A DNA stretch of 5,792 nucleotides from Rhodospirillales bacterium (GTDB lineage Bacteria; Pseudomonadota; Alphaproteobacteria; Acetobacterales; Acetobacteraceae), in contig CAHJXG010000089.1 in assembly GCA_903644035.1 (NCBI GenBank), positions 1 through 5,792 on the forward strand, in the 5' to 3' direction. The notes beneath the pieces are model-generated. The model searched no databases. It was not told the DNA's origin and saw only the letters and a program-made list of their open reading frames with translations. Positions 1-5,792 of the stretch are shown one piece after another (the first letter of the stretch is position 1; every line of letters begins with the position of its first letter). A program made the position numbers and the translations under genes.

Positions 1-266
1 TCGGCCCCGGTCAGCCCGGCGCCCACCAGCACGGTGCCGTCGATGCCGCCCAGCCGCGCGGCCGCAATCGCGTCGGCCGTCGCCAGCAACGCGACGTCCG
101 GCGGAGCCTGACCCGCCAGCAGGGCGCCCCAGGCGCTGCGGAACAGACGGGAGGCCAGGCTGTCGGGGCCGGAGGCGTCACGAACGCGCTTCAGGTCGCC
201 AAGCTCCACCGCGAGCGGAACGACGTCGGCCAGGCTGGATGCCTGGCCGCGAACGTCATCCAGCAC
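1..266 (-). CDS. Unrecognised protein, N-terminal part only (runs off the left edge)
   Basis: The minus strand stays open from just after the ino1 stop to the window edge. The first usable start in that frame is a GTG at 264-266, which gives at least 88 residues. The protein begins MLDDVRGQASSLADVV and reaches a Gly/Ala-rich stretch (GTVLVGAGLTG) at the edge. Most third codon positions are G or C, as expected for a real gene here, and the overlapping plus-strand frame 1 is broken by a stop. The GTG lies 23 bases after the ino1 stop, so co-transcription with ino1 is likely. No good Shine-Dalgarno is visible, and the nearer ATG (286-288) opens a frame of only five codons before a stop, so the start is uncertain; translation may depend on coupling to ino1. 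I do not recognise the family. No signal peptide or clear catalytic motif is seen in the visible part. Confidence 0.6.
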   Translation of the reverse strand, partial: MLDDVRGQASSLADVVPLAVELGDLKRVRDASGPDSLASRLFRSAWGALLAGQAPPDVALLATADAIAAARLGGIDGTVLVGAGLTGA

Positions 267-289
267 GATGCTAAACCGCGCCGCCCATG

Positions 290-1495
290 CTAGGCGGCCA
301 GCCAGTCGAGGAGCGCACGTTCCTGCACGGGAAAGCTATGCTCCTCCCGCTTGCCGGCCGGCGTCATGGGCGCCTTGAAGAACAGGCCGAGTTGCTCCTG
401 GATGCCCCCCTCGCCGCGCTGCCGGGCCAAGTCGAGCACCCGGGCGATCTCGATGACCAGTGGCGCCGCCAGGATGCTGTCGCGGCAAAGGAAATTAACC
501 TTGATCTGCATCTTCTGGCCGAGGAAGCCCACGAGGTCGATGTTGTCCCACGCCTCCTTGTTGTCGCCGCGTGGCTTGTAGTAGCGGATGTCGACGATGT
601 GGTCCTCGACGGGGTAGCCCAGGATGTCGTCGAGCACCGACCCCTTGGTGTTCAGCTTGCTCTTCAAGCTGTCGGGGTTGTCCAGCGCCAGGCCGTCGCG
701 GTTGCCGAGGATGTTGGTGCTGAACCAGCCCTCGACGTACAAGCTGCGGCTGCGGAACGCCGGGGCGAGGACGGTCTTGATGAAGGTCTGGCCGGTCTTG
801 CCGTCCTTGCCGGCGACGGGGACGTTGCGGCGCTCGGCCAAGGTGGTCAGGGCCGGGATGTCGGCGGCGAGGCTGGGCGTGAAGTTGCCGTAGGGCACGC
901 CCTCGACGATGGAAGCGTAGGCATACAGCATGGCCGGGCTGATGGCCGGGTCGCTGCTGTCGAGGCCCTTCTCGAACCCTTCCGGCGTGTGCAGCGCGCC
1001 GGCCGACTTGTCGGGCCACCGCTCGACCGACGCCAGGTTCACCACCACCAGGTTCTCGATCCCTGACGTCTCGCGGTAGCGGCGGATGTCGTCGCGGATC
1101 CGGTCCACTGCCTCCCGGTGCGACCCGGCGGCGACCTTGTTGGCGCCATCCACGTTCTTGCAGAAATCGACGCTGCCCACGGCGGGCCAGGGCGTCATGT
1201 CGCGCAGCGCCGGGGCGACCAGCTCAGACTGCTCCCGGTCGAGCACCCGATGCTCCCGCACCGCATTCTCCAGGTTCTCGCCATGCAGGTCCCAGCCCGC
1301 GAAGTGCAGGTTCCGGTAGGCTGCAATCCCAGAGGCGCCCACGCCGGCCAGTGGCAGGCCCGCCATGTCGTTCGAGCCGGCGCGCAGCATCTCGATGCCC
1401 GCCGCCGCCGTGGTGGCGACGGCGCCGCCGAGGCCGACCACAAGCACGCCGACACGCCGTCCAGTCGTGGACACGTCTAGCCCGGTATCAGGCAT
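290..1495 (-). CDS. ino1: Inositol-3-phosphate synthase (myo-inositol-1-phosphate synthase)
   Basis: This 401-residue cytosolic enzyme converts D-glucose 6-phosphate to 1D-myo-inositol 3-phosphate with bound NAD+ (EC 5.5.1.4), the first step to inositol lipids and inositol-derived solutes. An N-terminal Rossmann motif, VGLGGAVATT, lies at residues 20-29. The segment DGKTGQTFIKTVL (231-243) carries the lysine-rich active-site signature. NILGNRDGLAL (261-271) followed by KSKLNTKGSVLDD (278-290) matches the family block N-x-LGN-x-DG-x-x-L. IKVNFLCRDSILAAPL (331-346) matches the conserved end of the catalytic domain. The length is slightly short for the family. The ATG at 1493-1495 was chosen because a purine-rich AGAAGAG lies 8 bases upstream; an in-frame GTG at 1523-1525 would add ten residues but has no ribosome site. 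The unknown gene at 1-266 follows closely and is probably in the same operon. The downstream use of the product cannot be read from this window. Confidence 0.95.
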   Translation of the reverse strand: MPDTGLDVSTTGRRVGVLVVGLGGAVATTAAAGIEMLRAGSNDMAGLPLAGVGASGIAAYRNLHFAGWDLHGENLENAVREHRVLDREQSELVAPALRDMTPWPAVGSVDFCKNVDGANKVAAGSHREAVDRIRDDIRRYRETSGIENLVVVNLASVERWPDKSAGALHTPEGFEKGLDSSDPAISPAMLYAYASIVEGVPYGNFTPSLAADIPALTTLAERRNVPVAGKDGKTGQTFIKTVLAPAFRSRSLYVEGWFSTNILGNRDGLALDNPDSLKSKLNTKGSVLDDILGYPVEDHIVDIRYYKPRGDNKEAWDNIDLVGFLGQKMQIKVNFLCRDSILAAPLVIEIARVLDLARQRGEGGIQEQLGLFFKAPMTPAGKREEHSFPVQERALLDWLAA

Positions 1496-1721
1496 CAGAA
1501 TTTCTCTTCTTGTTGAGGGCCGCACCCGGGATGGGGGCCTTGTGGTAGAGGGGAGGACATAAGCGCAGGACGCAGCATGAAAAGGCAGTCATGTTCGCTT
1601 CGAGACAGTAAACTGGCAGACCCGACTTCCAACCGGGCCACGCGCCTTAATGCCGCCGCGGCAGGAAGTCGAGCCATGTGGCCCCGTCATATGGCCAAAT
1701 TCGGGCACTGCCACGGCCGGT
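1496..1721. other. Intergenic region upstream of ino1
   Basis: This 226-base gap separates two minus-strand genes and should hold the 3' end of the 132-residue gene and the ino1 promoter and leader. I see no hairpin with a T-run that would be a clear terminator. A short arm pair, TGGCC at 1679-1683 and GGCCA at 1693-1697, is the only notable fold near the upstream stop. A weak promoter candidate is listed separately. Open frames here (plus 1577-1825, minus 1495-1677) have residue compositions that do not look like real proteins. Confidence 0.6.
1605..1632 (-). promoter_or_regulatory. Weak candidate promoter for ino1
   Basis: On the minus strand, TTGGAA (1627-1632) is followed after 16 bases by TACTGT (1605-1610). 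These match 4 of 6 and 3 of 6 positions of the standard -35 and -10 boxes. Initiation here would give a leader of roughly 100 bases before the ino1 ATG. The match is poor and could be chance; it is offered only because the gap should contain a promoter and nothing better is seen. Confidence 0.2.
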
Positions 1722-2120
1722 TTACGGCACCCGGGGCCGCATGTCCGGCCCGGTTTCGCCGTCCTCGGGGTCGGTGTCGTCCAGCGTCTTGCCGGGGAAG
1801 CTGTGGTCGCCCGCGTGCTCTATGACGTCATGCTCCAAGCGCCCGGCCGTGCGGTCCAGGACGAACACCTGGCCGATCCCCTCCGACTCCGCGACCTTCT
1901 GCGCGGCGGCCACGACCTCATCCAGCGACATCGCCGTGCCGTCCGCACGCCTGGGCTGCACCACCTCGGACGGGCCGGGTGATCCTGACAAAGTGATTTC
2001 GGTCACGATTCTGCGAGGGTCGTCCTCGTCGAAGCGCTGCAGGACGACGACGCGGCGCCGCTGCCCTTCCGGCAACGGGTCGTGGGCATCCAGTTTCCGG
2101 ATCTCGACTGTATTTGGCAT
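1722..2120 (-). CDS. Small protein of unknown function, 132 residues
   Basis: I do not recognise a named family. The start is fixed by a strong GGAGG ribosome site 8 bases before the ATG at 2118-2120; the frame is open further upstream to 2375, but those codons give an unlikely sequence. The protein is soluble-looking, with no signal peptide or membrane segment. Residues 20-45 (RRRVVVLQRF, then an acidic turn, then RIVTEITL) look like two beta strands. SLDEVVAAAQKVAESEGI (65-82) looks like an amphipathic helix, followed by the strand QVFVLDRTAGRL (84-95). The tail from residue 111 is acidic and proline-rich (DDTDPEDGE). The helix followed by a strand ending in a basic/Gly turn faintly recalls DUF2188-type small domains, but the match is too weak for a call. 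It stands alone on its strand, divergent from the small gene at 2374, and is followed by the ino1 unit after 226 bases. Confidence 0.75.
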   Translation of the reverse strand: MPNTVEIRKLDAHDPLPEGQRRRVVVLQRFDEDDPRRIVTEITLSGSPGPSEVVQPRRADGTAMSLDEVVAAAQKVAESEGIGQVFVLDRTAGRLEHDVIEHAGDHSFPGKTLDDTDPEDGETGPDMRPRVP

Positions 2121-2128
2121 AGGTGCCG

Positions 2129-2133
2129 CCTCC
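2129..2133 (-). promoter_or_regulatory. Ribosome binding site that fixes the start of the 132-residue gene
   Basis: GGAGG on the minus strand lies 8 bases before the ATG at 2118-2120. A second in-frame ATG (2133-2135) overlaps this site and so could not use it. This is why the shorter 132-residue form is preferred to the 217-codon open frame that begins at 2375. Confidence 0.75.
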
Positions 2134-2166
2134 ATCGCCTTTAACGGCCATAGCCGGATCCAGTTC

Positions 2167-2172
2167 ATTTTA
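2167..2172 (-). promoter_or_regulatory. Candidate -10 box for the 132-residue gene
   Basis: TAAAAT on the minus strand matches 5 of 6 bases of the consensus -10 box and is in one of the few AT-rich stretches of the window. It would give a leader of about 40 bases before the ATG at 2118-2120. No good -35 box lies at 16-18 bases upstream; a TTGCAT lies 22 bases away, which is too far. An activator or alternative sigma factor may be needed, or the match is chance. Confidence 0.35.
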
Positions 2173-2253
2173 CCTGGCGCCAAACAGTCCGGCGATGCAA
2201 GAGTTGAACCGGCCGGCATCTCGGGCCGCGCATCCATGCCGTTCCTTGCGGTC

Positions 2254-2282
2254 CTCCGCCGCTTTGCTGGCGGCGGGGTTTT
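2254..2282 (+). terminator. Intrinsic terminator without an upstream plus-strand gene
   Basis: Bases 2254-2262 pair with 2270-2278 to form a 9-base-pair stem (one G-T pair) with the 7-base loop TTTGCTG, followed by TTTT at 2279-2282. The geometry and T-run orientation fit a Rho-independent terminator for plus-strand transcription. No plus-strand gene precedes it in the intergenic region. It may end a small RNA, act as a leader attenuator before the 2374 gene, or block antisense transcription from the divergent region. Confidence 0.6.
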
Positions 2283-2294
2283 GTGGTCCAAGGC

Positions 2295-2328
2295 GCGGCA
2301 GAACGGCACTCCGCAGCGGCCCTGCCGC
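2295..2328. repeat. 7-base perfect inverted repeat
   Basis: GCGGCAG at 2295-2301 is the exact reverse complement of CTGCCGC at 2322-2328, with 20 bases between. It sits 46 bases before the ATG of the 108-residue gene, so it could be an operator or a leader hairpin. In DNA this rich in G and C, a 7-base arm pair has a substantial chance of being random. Confidence 0.3.
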
Positions 2329-2373
2329 ATGGGCCAAACCGGGGTGACGCAGCTTTTGCCGGAGACAGACATC

Positions 2374-2700
2374 ATGAGCGACGACCTCGATCAGGCCGAC
2401 GGCGCCGGCGGCAAGCATGCCGCAGCGCGGCAGCTGGCGGAGCAAGCCCTGCGCGCCCAGGCCGCAGGAGACGAGGATGAGGCCGAGCGGCTGTTCGCCG
2501 CCGCCGAGCGGGCCGACCCCCAGGCGGTGATCGCCGTGCTGGAGGAGCATCGGGACGACCCGGTGACCATCCCCGCGACAGCGCCGCAGGACGACGCCGA
2601 ACTGGCCGCCGAGTCTCGCACCATCGAGCCGGGAGCCGATGCGCCGAGCCGGGCCGGCGTCTCCGGTCGGGGCAGCGGGGCGGATACCCAGGGCACCTGA
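2374..2700 (+). CDS. Small acidic alanine-rich protein of unknown function, 108 residues
   Basis: I do not recognise a named family. GGAG at 2361-2364 lies 9 bases before the ATG at 2374-2376, which supports this start. The same frame is open far upstream (from 1678), but only because of high GC, and that part is antisense to the 132-residue gene. Residues 16-60 form an alanine/glutamate/leucine-rich helical stretch. In it, [20 protein letters not shown] followed by [10 protein letters not shown] (21-50) has the Gly, Ala and Pro spacing of a single tetratricopeptide-like helix pair. Residues 61-108 are proline-, aspartate- and glycine-rich and probably disordered. There is no membrane segment or signal peptide, and the protein is likely cytosolic. 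It lies 107 bases upstream of htpG on the same strand, so read-through into htpG is possible, although htpG appears to have its own promoter. Confidence 0.75.
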   Translation: MSDDLDQADGAGGKHAAARQLAEQALRAQAAGDEDEAERLFAAAERADPQAVIAVLEEHRDDPVTIPATAPQDDAELAAESRTIEPGADAPSRAGVSGRGSGADTQGT

Positions 2701-2705
2701 CCGCA

Positions 2706-2750
2706 CCGCCCGGCTTCTGCCGCTGTATTGAAAAGATCGGGGCCGGGCGG
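2706..2750. repeat. 9-base perfect inverted repeat around the htpG -35 box
   Basis: CCGCCCGGC at 2706-2714 is the exact reverse complement of GCCGGGCGG at 2742-2750, with 27 bases between the arms. The right arm ends directly before the proposed -10 box (2751-2756), and the -35 box (2728-2733) lies in the spacer. The position suggests an operator or, in transcripts from the 2374 gene, a terminator-like hairpin lacking a T-run. It does not resemble the CIRCE element bound by HrcA. Confidence 0.5.
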
Positions 2751-2756
2751 CATATG
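2728..2756 (+). promoter_or_regulatory. Candidate htpG promoter
   Basis: TTGAAA (2728-2733) is separated by exactly 17 bases from CATATG (2751-2756). The -35 box matches 5 of 6 bases of TTGACA. The CATAT of the -10 box is nearer to the C-Y-TAT form known for alphaproteobacterial heat-shock sigma factor RpoH than to TATAAT. Transcription would start near 2763, leaving a leader of about 45 bases. A heat-shock promoter fits the known control of htpG, but the split between RpoH and the housekeeping sigma factor cannot be decided from sequence alone. Confidence 0.5.
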
Positions 2757-2794
2757 GCCTCGCCGCGGCAGAAGCGGCGCGAGCACGGCAGCTT

Positions 2795-2801
2795 GGGGGA
2801 G
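2795..2801 (+). promoter_or_regulatory. htpG ribosome binding site
   Basis: GGGGGAG lies 6 bases before the ATG at 2808-2810. It supports that start over the upstream in-frame ATG at 2754, which has no ribosome site and lies inside the proposed -10 box. Confidence 0.75.
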
Positions 2802-2807
2802 ATCGCG

Positions 2808-4637
<1,830 letters not shown>

Positions 4638-4645
4638 TCGCGTCC

Positions 4646-4665
4646 GGGGCGTCGGGCCGCGCCTC
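4646..4665. terminator. Weak hairpin between convergent genes
   Basis: GGGGCG (4646-4651) can pair with CGCCTC (4660-4665), six pairs including one G-T, around an 8-base loop. It fills most of the 34-base gap between the htpG stop and the stop of the opposing gene. There is no T-run on either side, so it would be at best a weak or factor-assisted terminator. Confidence 0.25.
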
Positions 4666-4671
4666 CCGGGG

Positions 4672-5622
4672 TCAGCGAACCGTGCGGAACCGCTCCACGG
4701 CGGACACCAAGGCCCGGCGCACGCCCGGCTCCAGCGCCGAGTGCCCGGCGTCGGGGATCACGGTCAGCCGGGCGGAGGGCCAGGACGCGGCCAGCTCGAA
4801 GGCGGTGCGCGCCGGGCAGATCATGTCGTAGCGGCCCTGCACGATCTCGGCCGGCAGGTGGCCGATGCGGTGCATGCCGCCGAGCAGCCCGCCCTCCGGC
4901 AGGAACAGGTCGTGGGCGAAGTAGTGTGCCTCGATGCGGGCGAGGCCGAGCGCCGTGCGGTCCTGCGCGAAGGACGCGACCGTGTCGGGGCTGGGCAGCA
5001 GGGTGCTGCAGGACCCCTCATAGACCGACCAGGCGCGGGCGGCGGCGATGTGCACGGCCGGGTCGGGATGGACGAGGCGACGCAGGTAGGCGCCGAGCAC
5101 GTCGCGCCGTTCCTCGGGCGTCAAGTGGCCGATGAACGCCGCGTGCGCGTCCGGGAACACCGCGCCCAGGCCGTGCAGGAACCACTCCACCTCGGGCCGC
5201 CGGCCCAGGAACACGCCGCGCAGCACCAGGCCGCGCACCCGGTCCGGGTAAGCCTGCGCGTAGGCGAGCGCCAGGGTGGACCCCCAGGACCCGCCGAACA
5301 GCAGCCAGCGCTCGATGCCGAGATGGCGGCGCAGCGTCTCGATGTCGGCCACCAGGTCGGGCGTCGTGTTGTGCGCCAGGCTGCCCAGGGGACGGGAGCG
5401 CCCGGCGCCACGCTGATCGAAGATCACCACGCGCCAGAAATGCGGGTCGAAGAACCGGCGGTGCACCGCGCCCGCCCCGGCGCCGGGTCCGCCATGCAGG
5501 AACAGCACCGGCTGGCCGTGCGCCGCGCCCACCTGCTCCCAGTACATCACGTGCCCGCCAGACAGCGGCATGTAGCCGGTCTCGAACGGTCCGATTTCGG
5601 GAAACAGGTCTCCGCGGGGCAT
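4672..5622 (-). CDS. pip: Prolyl iminopeptidase (proline iminopeptidase, peptidase family S33)
   Basis: This 316-residue alpha/beta-hydrolase releases N-terminal proline from peptides in the cytosol (EC 3.4.11.5). The start of the fold shows the oxyanion motif HGGPGAG (43-49) and DQRGAGRSRP (69-78), where most homologues have Cys or Ala after the Gly. The nucleophile is Ser112 in GGSWGST (110-116); Asp266 in VQGRYDMICP and His294 in DAGHSA complete the triad. Glu202 (SVYEGS) and Glu231 (RIEAHYF) correspond to the pair that holds the substrate amino terminus in characterised enzymes. The length is normal for the family. The ATG at 5620-5622 gives the usual N-terminus (FPEIGPFETGYM, then a Gly-rich turn and MYWE), but no strong ribosome site precedes it. 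The gene stands alone, convergent to htpG and divergent from the membrane gene at 5685, with 62 bases between. Confidence 0.95.
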   Translation of the reverse strand: MPRGDLFPEIGPFETGYMPLSGGHVMYWEQVGAAHGQPVLFLHGGPGAGAGAVHRRFFDPHFWRVVIFDQRGAGRSRPLGSLAHNTTPDLVADIETLRRHLGIERWLLFGGSWGSTLALAYAQAYPDRVRGLVLRGVFLGRRPEVEWFLHGLGAVFPDAHAAFIGHLTPEERRDVLGAYLRRLVHPDPAVHIAAARAWSVYEGSCSTLLPSPDTVASFAQDRTALGLARIEAHYFAHDLFLPEGGLLGGMHRIGHLPAEIVQGRYDMICPARTAFELAASWPSARLTVIPDAGHSALEPGVRRALVSAVERFRTVR

Positions 5623-5684
5623 GGCGGCAGGCTACACCGAACCACGCCATGGCGGAACCGGGCCGCTGCGGGTAAATGGCACCC
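5623..5684. promoter_or_regulatory. Shared 62-base divergent promoter region
   Basis: Both the iminopeptidase gene (minus) and the membrane-protein gene (plus) must start from this short gap or from within the opposite coding sequence. I see no box pair close to consensus and no strong Shine-Dalgarno for either gene. TGTAGC on the minus strand shortly before the iminopeptidase ATG could be a poor -10 box giving a very short leader. Confidence 0.35.
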
Positions 5685-5792
5685 ATGAACACGGATTCGT
5701 ATCGCGGCTGGGTCGCGCTGGGCGCCCTGGCCGGGCTGATGGCGGTCGCGGCCGCGGCCGGGGCGGCGCACTTGCCGGTCGAGGCCGGCGAG
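5685..5792 (+). CDS. Small membrane protein, probably DUF423 family, N-terminal part only
   Basis: Thirty-six residues are visible before the right edge cuts the gene. After a short polar start (MNTDSYRG), residues 9-29 form a hydrophobic helix (WVALGALAGLMAVAAAAGAAH). The pattern W-x-ALGALAGL followed by small residues and a Gly-x-x-His at the end of the helix closely resembles the first membrane segment of DUF423 proteins (YgdD-like inner-membrane proteins of unknown function). This assignment is by pattern only. An in-frame ATG at 5676-5678 would add three residues; neither start has a clear ribosome site. The gene is divergent from the iminopeptidase gene and its promoter must lie in or near the 62-base gap. 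Confidence 0.6.
   Translation, partial: MNTDSYRGWVALGALAGLMAVAAAAGAAHLPVEAGE

Larger units (their letters stand above)
2121..2373. other. Divergent intergenic region
   Basis: This 253-base gap separates the minus-strand 132-residue gene from the plus-strand 108-residue gene and must serve both. It contains a fair -10 box for the minus-strand gene, a hairpin terminator pointing along the plus strand (2254-2282), and a 7-base inverted repeat (2295-2301 with 2322-2328). No convincing promoter is visible between the terminator and the 2374 start. No tRNA fold was found, although a terminator of this shape often follows a small RNA gene. Confidence 0.6.

Noticed and set aside
287..1066. Plus-strand 259-codon frame across ino1
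   Set aside because: It is exactly antisense to the conserved inositol-3-phosphate synthase and has no recognisable domain.
1517..1559. Imperfect direct repeat around GAGGGCCGCACC and GAGGGGAGGAC
   Set aside because: Too short and divergent to separate from chance in GC-rich DNA.
2191..2253. tRNA-like sequence (GGTTCAACT on the minus strand at about 2202-2210)
   Set aside because: The flanking bases do not form the T-arm stem and no acceptor or anticodon arms could be drawn on either strand.
1678..2373. Upstream extension of the 108-residue gene
   Set aside because: The frame is open, but it is antisense to the 132-residue gene, crosses the terminator at 2254-2282, and the ribosome site at 2361 supports the start at 2374.
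2121..2375. 85-codon N-terminal extension of the 132-residue gene
   Set aside because: GGAGG directly before the 2118-2120 ATG, a likely -10 box at 2167-2172 and the non-protein-like extension all favour the short form.

Overview
This is a very GC-rich window with Shine-Dalgarno-led starts, convergent and divergent small transcription units, and proteins of proteobacterial type. Codon use and protein style suggest an alphaproteobacterium, most likely of the Rhodospirillales/Acetobacteraceae kind. That placement is an inference from general resemblance, because no rRNA or other marker gene is present.

Layout from left to right. (1) The left edge holds the start of an unrecognised minus-strand gene (bases 1-266, running off the window). 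It lies 23 bases downstream of a complete minus-strand gene for inositol-3-phosphate synthase (ino1, 290-1495), so the two probably form one operon. (2) After a 226-base gap comes a small minus-strand gene for a 132-residue conserved-looking protein of unknown function (1722-2120). (3) A 253-base divergent intergenic region (2121-2373) follows. It carries a plausible -10 box for the minus-strand gene, a good plus-strand hairpin terminator with no plus-strand gene in front of it, and a smaller inverted repeat. (4) On the plus strand are a small gene for a 108-residue acidic, alanine-rich protein (2374-2700) and then htpG, the Hsp90 chaperone (2808-4637). htpG has its own promoter-like element, and a perfect 9-base inverted repeat brackets its -35 box and abuts its -10 box. 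(5) Convergent to htpG is a minus-strand prolyl iminopeptidase gene (4672-5622). (6) Divergent from that, and cut by the right edge, is the start of a small membrane protein that looks like the DUF423 family (5685 onward).

The genes do not form one obvious pathway. ino1 makes the precursor of inositol lipids or inositol solutes, htpG is a stress chaperone, and the iminopeptidase trims N-terminal proline from peptides. I see no mobile element, CRISPR array, tRNA or rRNA, and no convincing new multi-gene system. The points most worth a second look are the regulatory region of htpG, the orphan terminator at 2254-2282, the three unrecognised proteins, and the gene that continues past the left edge next to ino1.
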